Part shown: piece after piece, positions 1 to 11,000 of the stretch
Numbering within the stretch: the first letter of the stretch is position 1
Layout: each line of letters opens with the position of its first letter
NCBI GenBank assembly: GCA_019648995.1
Contig: BLXT01007309.1
Location: forward strand, 3,100,225-3,121,644
DNA: 21,420 nucleotides
Direction of reading: 5' to 3'
Source of the DNA: Plakobranchus ocellatus
Taxonomy: Eukaryota > Mollusca > Gastropoda > Plakobranchidae
Notes under the pieces: model-generated
Told to the model about the DNA's origin: nothing
What the model saw: the letters and a program-made list of their open reading frames with translations, nothing else
Databases searched by the model: none
Program-made: the position numbers and the translations under genes

Positions 1-54
<54 letters not shown>
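1..54. repeat. (TC)n microsatellite
   Basis: An uninterrupted TC dinucleotide run opens the window, followed to about 100 by degenerate CACTCACTCA and ACATACAC repeats. The array is probably longer upstream of the window edge. Confidence 0.97.
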
Positions 55-56
<2 letters not shown>

Positions 57-1955
57 ACTCACTCACTCACTCTCACTCACTCACTCACATACACATACAC
101 AGTTTTCAGATATTTATTGACAGTTTCATAGGGTGCTTTATCCTCGTCAGAGAACTTTTATTATGTAAAAATACTTGGTTTGATCAGAATGTAAACTTGA
201 AGTTTAAATTAACATTCCACAAATGTTTAGTGCTGCTTTATGAAAACCCTCAACTAGTTATGTATGAAGACCTTCTGTTGACCTAATTAACCATGCATTT
301 CACTAGGTTCAGCAAAGCATGCAGGCTGCATATTTTAATTAGAATTTCTAACAGGCATGAAAAAAAAAAGAAAAAAAAAGAAAGGAAGATAGAAAAGAAC
401 ATCATCACTAATGAGGCATCAATTACATTCCTACAGCTACCTGTTAAAAGAAGAAAGTGTGGAGGGAAAGCACATTGCGAAAAGGCGAAAGCTGAACTTA
501 AAAAGTTCTTTTGAACAAGTGCTGTTATTTGAAAAAGAAGCTTGAAAATTGTACCCATGTTTTCTGTATTTTTCGAGTGTAGTAAAGAGTTGATTTTAGC
601 TAACTCAGGGCTGATGCTGTTGGATATGTTTGGGCTCATATTTTGTATCTGATTGGGTAAAAAAGTTGTTAGTTTTCAATATCTGTTGGAGGCTGTGACT
701 AAACAGAGGAATTTATACCTGAAGAGATATTAAATCTAAAATGTTCTGACCCCTCATATTTATATGCTTCGTGCTTCAAAACTTAATTACCATCAGGTAA
801 TAGAAAAAGGAATAAGTATTTTGCCCTATAACTGAATCTAATTGACAGTTGTGGACCTGCATATCAATTGGCAACCTGTAGCTCTCTGTATGTAAAGTAA
901 TAAATATAGAAGTAAATCATTGTCTGTATTGCATATATATGTGTATGCTTCCTCATTAAGATAAAATGAAAGTAGCTTCCTTGCCATTTTGGTTTGACAT
1001 TAGGATTCTTTGTACAGTGCAGCCAAATGACTTCGTTTGAACTTCAAAAGGTTTTTTTTTTTTAAGATCCTTGAAGAAGGGCACAAATTGATGAAACTTT
1101 GCTACAAAATTTAAACCTTTCAGTTTGTCAAAGTAGTTTGAACTATTTTACAAAGGATGCTAAGTTAGCCTTTATGTTACTATGCAACGGTAACAGAAAA
1201 TGGTAATTCACAAAGCTTTTCTTTTTTTATTTTAAATTTGCAACGTATGTGTGGAAATTTCAGTAGGGGAAAAAATCAGCAACTGCTGTCTTTGACTTTT
1301 GAGTTTTTACATCCTGTTTTCCCCCAGTGAGGGATAAAAACTCACTTCCATAAAAGTTCAAGTGGCTTTTCCTTTTTTATTTTAAATTTGCAACGTATGT
1401 GTGGAAATTTCACAGGGGAAAAAAATCAGCAACTGCTACCTTTGACTTTTGAATTTTTACATCCCGTTTTCCCTATGTTAGGGCAAAAGAGTTCTCAGCA
1501 CACATTGGGAAAGAAATGTATTTGAAACAATAAGCAGAGAATGGAAAGGAAAAAAATGCACATGGCACAGTTTATTTCAGTTTGTATTATGATTTATTAT
1601 TCAAAAAAGGAAACAAAAGAACTAAGTAAAAATATGCCCAAGTTGAAGAACTTTTTGCAATGTTTCATTTCTTTGAAATCTATCCTGTGAACTGTGTTTA
1701 GGAAAGTTGCATACATTCAAAATATGTTTAAGTATTTTATTGATAATTAGAGATTAAAAAAAAAAGTTTGCAAAGAAAAAAATATGAGGCAAAGAAAAAC
1801 GTACATGTTATAGAAAATTCTTTGTCTATAAAATTACAAGCCTTCTTACATTTTTAAAAGAAAAATAAATAGTAAGGGGGGGAAAGAAATCAGAATTATA
1901 TTGACTTTCTTTTATCTGTACATATTCGTTGTATTACATTGAATTTTTCCTCTAG
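55..1955 (+). other. Intron or upstream gene sequence before E1
   Basis: About 1.9 kb of AT-rich sequence with no credible exon. It holds the tail of the microsatellite, A-rich runs (360-385) and a diverged 150-bp tandem duplication. The only ORFs are low-complexity (Lys-rich on plus, Phe-rich on minus) and reflect A or T runs. It ends at a good acceptor, so at least its 3' part is intron. Confidence 0.7.
1207..1503. repeat. Tandem duplication, two copies, period 150 bp
   Basis: The core 1215-1333 recurs at 1365-1483 with few changes: both copies carry ATTTGCAACGTATGTGTGG and AATCAGCAACTGCT in the same order and spacing. Offset is constant at 150 bases from TTCA (1207 and 1357) onward; the final 25-30 bases of each unit have diverged. 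It lies in intron and is not coding. Confidence 0.92.
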
Positions 1956-2066
1956 GATGAATACCCAACACAAGAAGATACCGATATTGATGAGGTTGGT
2001 AGTGCAACAGCTTCCGATGTTGTGGGTGGTGGTGATGAAGCCCTTGTTGAAATCCTGGAAACCGAG
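1956..2066 (+). CDS. E1: acidic linker exon (37 codons)
   Basis: The acceptor TTTTTCCTCTAG ends at 1955 and the donor GAG|GTAAGC starts at 2067, which is a strong site. The frame reads DEYPTQEDTDIDEVGSATAS and onward, rich in Asp/Glu with a GGG turn, and ends LVEILETE where helix begins. This frame joins E2 in phase 0 to continue a coiled coil. An ATG at 1957 exists in another frame but leads into a sequence that does not join E2, so I do not treat this as the first coding exon. The gene's start lies upstream of the window. Confidence 0.8.
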
Positions 2067-5000
2067 GTAAGCCACACCTCCCGGGCTCATCGCGACTTTG
2101 TTCAAGATTTCACATCCTAACGCACATGTGACTTAAAGAAAAAAAAATATTTTGACACAGGCTTTGGCAAGCTTTTCAGCTATTTTTAATCCAGAGGAAA
2201 AAGCAGTATATTGAGTGTTGAAGATACTAGACAATTATAAGAGGATTGCCCTGGGTAAGTATATTTGTATTTAAGTCAGTCTTGGTGTAGAAACATGGGG
2301 CAGATGTTGGATGGTAGGGAGGGAGGAAGGTGAAGGGTTTGGTTAATGGTTATCATACATTGTTTTTTCAGAAGGAAATATGACAGTGTAAATATTGATG
2401 TTGCTATTGTAGCAAATTTTCCATTTTGTTCCCCACATAAAATGCTTATCTTTGCTTTCGCAAAGTCTTTTTTTTAATCAGTTTAATCTGATGCATGGAA
2501 ACCTTTGTAAAACTTCACCTACTGGCCATTTTTCCTATGTGATGATCCTTTCTGTGCGATTGTGTTTTGCACAGGTGGAGAGTCTGAAAGATCGCCTAGA
2601 GCACACGCAGACAGAGTTGGATCAAGTGCATAAGGACAATATGGACCTCAAATCAAGACTTCATAAAGAGGCGACACAGGTCTGGCATGTTAACTTAACT
2701 GACAGATATCTCTTCACCTGACCTGACTATCTTTTCACCTGACCTTTGCTTTTAATAATCAGGGATGTCCCTTCTTTGGTTTTAGTTAGAATTCCATCTT
2801 TTTTGCGAAGTTCTAGCTTTTCAGTTTTCTTGCTGTGGCAGTTTACTCAGATCATCAACAATTCGTAGCACATAAAAATAAGCACAAGTTATGTTTTATT
2901 ATTGATGATATAATACGTGTATGAATCAAAGCATGCCATTTGGGGCAAGTTATTGAAATCGGCCAAATGTCTAACTTTTAAGAATTCAGATAGCATGATG
3001 AGTTGAGGTTTCTTTTTTTCCAAACCAGTGCATAAAGTCTATTATTTTACTAATTTGGAATCAAGACTTATATGAACAGTCTCAAAGAGCAAATCCTAGG
3101 ATGAGTTCAGTCAATTAAATTTTTAAGATGTCTAACACAAAAATGCAAAGAAATGCACCCATGCCCAAGACTCACTCATTTCTTTTAAATCATTTTGCAA
3201 AAGCCTGGTTATCACCTCTCATATGCCCCTGGTTGCAAGGCTAGTCCTTTGGAGTCAGTTTCTGACTGGGACTAGTTTCAACAAGGAAGTGCAAGATAGG
3301 GTAAATCTCAATATGCAAACACTTTCACAGATGAAAATTACCATGGCAAATGGAAGGAGCTCAGGAAACTAAGCAGAGAAAAATGCAGGTGCAAAGGCAG
3401 CACTAAAGAGAAATTTGTGAATGCCACAAACAATGAAGTTTTGTTTTTTTTTTATCATAAAAGAACAAGTGCAGGTTTTGATGGGATTGGAATCTGGTAT
3501 CAACAAGGTGAAGAGTTCAAAAAGCTTTTATCTGGAGGATATTCATGAGGATTTGAATGTGAAGGCAATACTTCGTCTTGCCTCCTCCTTTGGGAGAGGG
3601 GGGAAAAAATCCTCGTGGTCAGTTTTCTATGGTGCAGATTTTGAGGTGACACAAGACATTATGTTGTATTTTGACTAGTTGGTGATAGGCATCAGAGCTT
3701 AAACTTCAGCTTGCAGAAGCCTCATCTGATTTATATATTTGATGCCTTTTTGCCTCCCACATCTGCAGAGTGTGGACAGTGGCTACAGTGCCAGTAGTCG
3801 GTGGGGTCAACAATCAGACATTGGTGGGAGCCGATATGGTCAAGCCAATTCAGCTGCGGAGGTCCAGGTATTACTTTAAACTGTATTCACCGACTGAGCA
3901 AAGATAATTCACAAATGCTTAGAGAAGTTGACAGTGCAATGTCAAGCACACCCATTCTGAAATCTGTAAGGACTTTTCTGTTGCCTTGGTGGCACAAAAG
4001 CCTTGAAGTCTGAGGACAGCTCGTAGTAGACTGGGTCTTCACACAAAAAAGCAAATATTTAAACCTTCACAGTGACAGCTTTTGCTTGGAATAAATCTAA
4101 GGCTGCAAAAAAATAAATAATTTTAATTTTCAGCTTTTGAAGAATGTGATCATTTTTAAAAACAAGAGTATGTCACTGTGACCATTATTGTCGGCCAAGA
4201 TATTTGTTTTTTGTTTTGTTAAAATTAACTCTCATATATCATCTTGAAATAAAATTTTTCTCTATTGCCTTTTTGTAATTTTGATACAGGGGAACCTTTT
4301 TGGCATAAAACTGTGTGTTGTAAATTTTATAAAACTCAAAAAATGATTTACCTCTTGTTCAAAATAAAGAAAATAAGAGTGTCATTGCAGCAATGCAGAT
4401 GTGAAAATGCCTTTTGAATGTAGAAAAGAAAATATAACTGTCTGTAAAATAGATTGATAAGCAGTTGGAAAAAAGGAGATTGAAAAGCTGCTGGTCATAT
4501 TTCACAATTTCTCTCCCTCTCTCTCTTTTTTTTTCATTTCTCACTGTTTTTAGACTTTAAAAAGGCAGTTAAAGGATTCTAGGGACACAGTTCAAAGGCA
4601 GAGAATGGAAATTGATGGTCTCAAGAGCAGGCTTGATATGTCTGTCTCAAAACTGACAGGGACAGAGAAAGCTTTGTCAGAAGCTTTGAGAGATTACAAA
4701 CAGGAAAAAGATAAGGTAAGGGGGATCTAACCATCGTATATATTAGAGAAAAACGTTCATTAATCTAATGTGATTACCACCTCTCACCTTGTTTTGTTTG
4801 TTGAAGGTACAGCTATGGTATATTTTAAAGAATTCATGTGCATGTGTGTGAAATTTAAGCTGAAGAGCATCCTTTATAGGAGTTCTTGGTTTTGTGAGTT
4901 TTTGTGTCTTATCTTCCGTATGTAATGAAATTTAAAAGGCTCAGTTGCTCTTTGATGGAAGGTCTTCTATATGGTAAAAAGAAAAGGCAAAATCAAAGCT

Positions 5001-8000
5001 GTTTATGTACTTGTATGTGCCCTTATGATATAGCTATGCATATTTAATCCACTTGCCATACCAGCAAGCATTTTTCATTTTTTAACTTTTTACTTCTCCC
5101 CTTGCTCCCTCAGTTCATGAAGATGAGCTCTGAATGGAACCGTCGCATCCGCACAATGGAAGGTCAACACAAGGACACGGTGCACAAGCTGGAGCTGAGC
5201 AGGGAATCACTGCAGGCCAAAGAGCGTGAGAGTCGCAGGCTTGAGGCTGAGGTGAAAACTAATCTTCAGAAGACGAGGGATCAGGAGAGAGAGATCCTCA
5301 AGTTGAAGGCAGTGGAACATGAGTACAAGCAGCTGAAAGTAAGTTGATCTCTGACTCACAATTAAGTTTGCTTTCTTAATCAGTTTGGTTTTACACCCTT
5401 TATGCAGAGTTCTTAATCAATATTTGACCCTCTGCTTTTTATCACAAAAAAAAATGTTGCAAGATCTGGAAATTTAGTGCAATCTTGCTTGAGATTTTTA
5501 TGTTGTACACTGCCATAACCAAATGAATCAGTGTTAAGTTAAAGGACAATACTGCTTTTCGTTTGGTCAAGGCAGTACAGTCCTATATCGAAACAAAACG
5601 CAGATAAGCTTTCTTTTATGTTTTCCTAGCATCATTATTAATCAAGTGTAAAACTTTTACCAGAACAAAGCTTCTCTATTGCAAAGCATGCTTGTGAACT
5701 CCTAGAAAAGGTTCAGAATCTTTTTTGGGGGGTTCAAGTTAGTGTCTTGACATAAATTTGTCAAATACAAACTTTTTGGGCGCCCATTATTCAGTTTTAT
5801 TTTTTCATTACACTTTTTTTCTTCTAAAGTTACAAGTTTAAATCAAGCCAGAACAATTATTTCAAAATTTGCAAAAGAAGATAACTGTATTTTCAGCTTG
5901 TGTTAGTTATCTCTCTACAACTGAAGAGGAGCTAGATGAAAGAAGGCTTTGAAATTGTGCAAAATTTAGCTTTTTCCAGATGCTGACATATAATTATTTA
6001 AAAGCCTCAAGTTATTGTATTGTTAGCAATAAATTATCTAACCTTTTAGAATGCTTTTTATTGTTCAAGACATTCAAAGATTCATGTTAATTACATCTTA
6101 ATTTTATCTTGGTTGGCAATCTCATTTCAGCTGCCTCTGATTGATTTGTCTTTTTCTGTGTCTATCCTCCTTTTAGGAAAAATTAGATGACAGAGAACAT
6201 GAGGTGACGGGTCTGAGAGCCCAGTTAAAAGAGAAGGACCAGTGGAGTCAGAAACAAAAGGAAGAGTATGAACGTCAGATAGAGGCCTTGGACCACGAGT
6301 ACAGGCTGGAGAGAGATGATCTGGAGAGTCACCTGGAGCAACTGAAGGGTGAACTCTACCATGCCCATGACAGGCAAGCCAGTCTGTCAGACAACATGAC
6401 CCTTAACATGGCCGACATGCTACGGGAGAAGGATGATATTATTGCTCAGTTGGAAGAAAAGGTGATATTGAATTGCCCTATTGATCATGCCATAGAGATG
6501 ACTGAGACAGTTAAAAGATAAAATTGAGATATTTGAGTTGTAATTTTAAATGTCTAGTGTTGCCTGAACATTTGATTCTGTAGGAAAGACAGCAATGGAG
6601 GTCTGAGGTCTAAAGCAGCTCATAGAGCATTCTCCATGGATATCAAATGATATAAAGCCCCATAAAACTGCCTCACTCAAAGATTATGGGAATGATTGCA
6701 AGCGTTTAAACATTTCAAGACATTTACCTTGAATGTTGCTACACAAATTAGCAAGTTTAGTAGTGCTCATTTATTTTGATAATGGTATCAATCTCACAAA
6801 GTCTCAATCGGGATCCGAAAGATAACTTTGACAAGTTTGATAAGGATTGATAATTTAGCTGTATTATTTCTACTGCAAGCCTGCTCGAATGAAATGCTGT
6901 TCCAATTCTTGAGAATAAATTAAAATGCATCTGTCAAAGTGGAGGGGTGGGAAAATCATCGCTGATTTAAATTTTGACTGTTTGATACAGGTATAACGAA
7001 AAAACTTTTGGTGACAATATAATTTTGTTAAGTTCAGACCCGTTAGTTAGCTGGCAATTTTACTAGCAAACCTTAAAGAAATGCTATCTTCTCCAACCTG
7101 TAAAACTGTAAAAAGGTATTATAAGGCCAGGAGAGGCAATATTTTGCCCTTTAAAAAACTGAGATTATAAGTTAGAAAGGGATTCATAGCCTACTTTTAA
7201 CCTCTCAGCAGGGGCCTAGGAAGTCTAAGACCCCGCCTATTGCGGGCAATTTTTTTTTTAAGCCACTTACAGGTCTGTAAGTTCCTATCTTTATATAAAT
7301 GTATCAGAAAGGTACTGGAATACTTTATTTTTTCTTCACCAGTTGATCGAAGCAGACAAGAAGATGGTCGATTTGTCAGATGAGCTTCATGCAGAGATGG
7401 GAGAGAATGCTGATCTGAGCCATTCCTTGTCTACGCTCAGACAGGAAAAGCAAAGCCTGGGCAACACCATCACACAGCTGGAGGCTCAACTTGTGTCTGT
7501 TGGGGCCAAGGTTCAGAGCTTTGAGTCAGACAACTTCTCCCTAAACAGGCAGCTTGAAGAACTGCGTGCAGAGAACACCCAGCTACATGATGGGCTTGTG
7601 AAGGCAGGTGGAGAGAAAACCACAACTGATTCCTCTTCAACGTATGCCCTGAAATCTTCTCAAGTAGATGAGGATTATGATATTGAGGGCAGACAAGAGA
7701 AAGAGAAGTTGAAGAAAATCATTGTGGACCTTAATGCGCAGATTCAAGAGTTACAGGTGGGAGTTGTTGGTGATAAGGCTTTTCTCTCTTTTTTTTTTAA
7801 CTCGCCAAAGTTTGTGACTCAAGTTTTTGCACCCTCTCTTTTAAGATCTCAAATAAGTTAAACTGAGTTTTATGTAGGGATTTGTACAACAAAAAGAAAA
7901 AACGCCTATGATGCTATATCTTGTGAAGTTTTAGCATGAACAAAGAATTTCTTTTCCCAAAGGCCTTCTTTTTGCCCTATGAACACTTTATCTTCATAGA

Positions 8001-11000
8001 TTTTAACTGAAAAATACTTCAATTGTTTTCATGTGATATTATAGCCCAGATGTTTTTGTGAATTTGTTAATGTAGATGTATGATTTGCGTGGTTTTTTTT
8101 TTTTTTACATTGAAAATAGCTCATAGGCATCCTTTTCTCGTGTTTTTCAACCCTCCACCCCTTGCCACTGGCAGCACCAGCTTGAGAGAGCAGACACAGC
8201 TCTGGAGAAAACACCAGAGAGAGCTAGCAGCACATTAAGCACAGTGTCCAGTGTTAGCAGTGTTGCTGAGAGCTTGGCCAACAGCAGTGACCACCAACAA
8301 GATCTGCTGCACACAGTGTTAGTGGTGGATTCCCAGCTTAAAGAGATCAACAACATGCTGCTCACTCTGCGGCAGAGCTTTGATGCCTATCTGGATACTC
8401 TTAAGGAGGACCCGTCTCGCCTCCAGGGCAATAAACTTGCTGAACTCATTGAAGATATTGGTCACAAGTGCCAAGGTGTGCAAGATACACTGAGGGAATC
8501 CCCAGAAGAGATGGCAGCATCAGAGGATAGCGAAGCTCCAGATTACAAGCATGTTATCACTGTAGGGCCATCTTCTGGGGGGCAAGTCATTATGCGAGAG
8601 TACAAAGGCTTGAAGTTAAAGTTTGATCAGGCAGTCGCTGAACTAAGAAAACTAAGGAGAGATGTGAGAGAGGCCAACACCTCTTATGAAACAGTCAGAG
8701 GTGAGGACAAAAAACTCAAGGAAGTACTGGGTGTTATGGAAGGAGCCTATAAGCAGCAGATTGTGGAACTGATTGCCAGGGTGGATGGTCTCTCAGAGAA
8801 AATCGTCAATGTGCAGCCTGGCTCTATAATGGAGTCTCAGGCAAGTCCCGCTTTTCCAACTCTTTCTCAAGGTTGTGACACAGCTATCCAGCAAATTGAG
8901 CAGCAGCTGAATGAGCTTGATAACAGAATATCTTCTTTAGAACGCCAGGCTCGAAACCTTCAGCATTCTCACACCGGTAGAGCAGCAAGTGCAGGTGGGT
9001 CATCTGTCCCCTCAGAGGCTGTAGGTTTGACAGCAGAGTTGAATCAGATAAAGTCTCAGTTGAACTCGGCCATAGAGAAACTCAAGCCCCTCTCTTCAAT
9101 GTTTCCATCACAGCTGGAGGGCAAAGTTGAGTCATGTAAACAGAGAATTGGCTCCCTCTCGGCCTCTTTGCAGTCAGCACCCAGCAGCACAATTTCCCAA
9201 GGGGAATCTAGTTCAGAAGCTGCAGCTGCCTCTGCAGGTGTGAGCAACTGTCTCAGTGAGATAAGGGAACAGGTTAGAGAAATTGGAGAGCAGCTGGATT
9301 CTCTCGAGGAAGGGGATGAAGATTCTGATAGTGAAGATGATGGTGAGCAAACAACGGTGGAAGACATTCGTGAAAAGCTTGCTCACCTGACAGAGTATAT
9401 TGAAGAACATTCCAAATTATCCACCTCTGATTGGGCTTTACTAAGGTTAGTGACGTTACAGAAGGCAAGCTCTGTAGCACTACAGGAAACTCAGGAACCT
9501 ATGGAAACAGACAGTGAGTCAGCCGAGAAAAAGCTCAAATTGTATGCTGACAAAATCTCCTTGGAAGCTGTCTTGCTATATGAAATGGCTCACATCCTTC
9601 AAACAAAAGATTGCCTTAGTCCAGAAGATTCAGTGTGTCGAGAAATAGACTGTTTGAATAGTCAGCTTATGAGCCTTCATCATAAGCTGGATATGGAGAT
9701 AAAAACAATGCATTTTGAGGAGCCCCAGGCTGATCTTCTCTCATGCTATGTAGAGCTCATGGCCGAAAAAATTCTAATCAATGGTCAGATATTTGCTGAC
9801 AGCTTTGACCAAAGATCTCATCTAGGTAAGGTAAGTGTAGAAGCATCATCATCAGTGCAACCAGTCATTCTGGCCACAGAAGCACTGGTTCGATCACAGA
9901 TTGATTCTTTCATTAGTAGCAATATGGACAACAGTGTTAGTGAAATCATGTCTCTTCCTACACATCTTTCTCTCCGGGCCGTTGTGCAAAGTGAACTTAC
10001 ATATGCTTTGGCTCAGCTCAAACATAGATTGGCAAAAAACCCTCAGGCTCTCCAACCAGGACCTGCCAATTACAAATTTTCCTTTGAAAGACTCCTAGAA
10101 CGACAAAGAAAAGTTTTCACCTCCATAGAAAACTATGAAAAGCAACTGAGTAATTCTTTAGCTGTGATTATTTTTAAAGAGAGTGAGGAAATGACAATAG
10201 TTGAAGGGCCAGAGAGTGTATTGGAAGCAATGTGCTCTGACCTTTCCACAATCATGGAAACCCACATACAATTCTATAAGGAGAAATGCCGCAGTGCATT
10301 AGACACTCATTCAGCTCATAAGTATGACTTAACTGTCAATGAGCTGCGTCAGTGTCGAGAATCCGTCCTTCTAGCCATCAAATCCCAACATGAAGCCTAT
10401 GCAAAAGATCCCACATCCGTCAGAGACTCAAGCCTGGACATCCCAGTGCAGTCTTTGGACAACACCATCGCCAACTTTGGAGACATTCTGTCTCTTAAGG
10501 CAGTAGTGGCAGCTAACTCCAACTTCCTTTTGGAATTGTTGAAGATGGGTAACACTGTTCTCTCAGAGCTGGAGCTGGAGCAGGATGCCTTTCCTGAGGA
10601 CAGCCTGAATATAGAGAAAGGCCTCACTACATTTATCAACAACCTAACCGAGGCACTTGAGGTAGAGGCACTGTCTAAAGCTACCCTGTCCAAGCAGTTT
10701 TTGGCTCCCAGAACACACGACAAAGGGGCAGATGCAAAGGCGGAAACAAGTGAGGAGAATGTCACCACTGCTGAAGATCTGCGAGTGCCAGAGCTCACTG
10801 TGTGCTCTGATGGTCAGCTGTCTTCCCAGGCCCAGGTGCTTGTGAGAGAGGCTGTGTTTGGAGCTCAGCTCACACTCTCCTTGTTCAAGCAGAAGTTGCT
10901 GCATGAGAGGGAGATGCAACGTTTGAAGGTGCACCGTCCTCTGAGAGCTGGCCGGGAGCGACCAAGACACACCACAGATGATGATGAAGAAGACACAGGG

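Larger units (their letters stand above)
2680..3768 (+). other. Intron 2, with an unassigned 85-codon ORF
   Basis: Intron of 1,089 bases. It contains a 21-bp tandem duplication directly after E2, a hairpin at 3241-3275, and an open frame at 3421-3678. The ORF's middle (GINKVKSSKSFYLEDIHEDL) looks protein-like, but it lacks a matching acceptor and donor pair and I cannot assign it. Confidence 0.7.

Noticed and set aside
283..639. 118-codon minus-strand ORF
   Set aside because: It is Phe/Leu-rich because it reads the A-rich runs at 360-385 in reverse; no splice or domain support.
1957..1959. ATG at the start of E1 as the gene's start codon
   Set aside because: It is out of frame with the acidic reading that joins E2 and the rest of the coiled coil.
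8244..8246. GTG as a translation start for the 945-codon frame
   Set aside because: The frame extends upstream to a good acceptor at 8174 and joins E7 in phase; a GTG start is not credible in an animal nuclear gene.
9056..9480. Minus-strand ORFs inside E8
   Set aside because: They are shadows of the strongly supported plus-strand coding frame.
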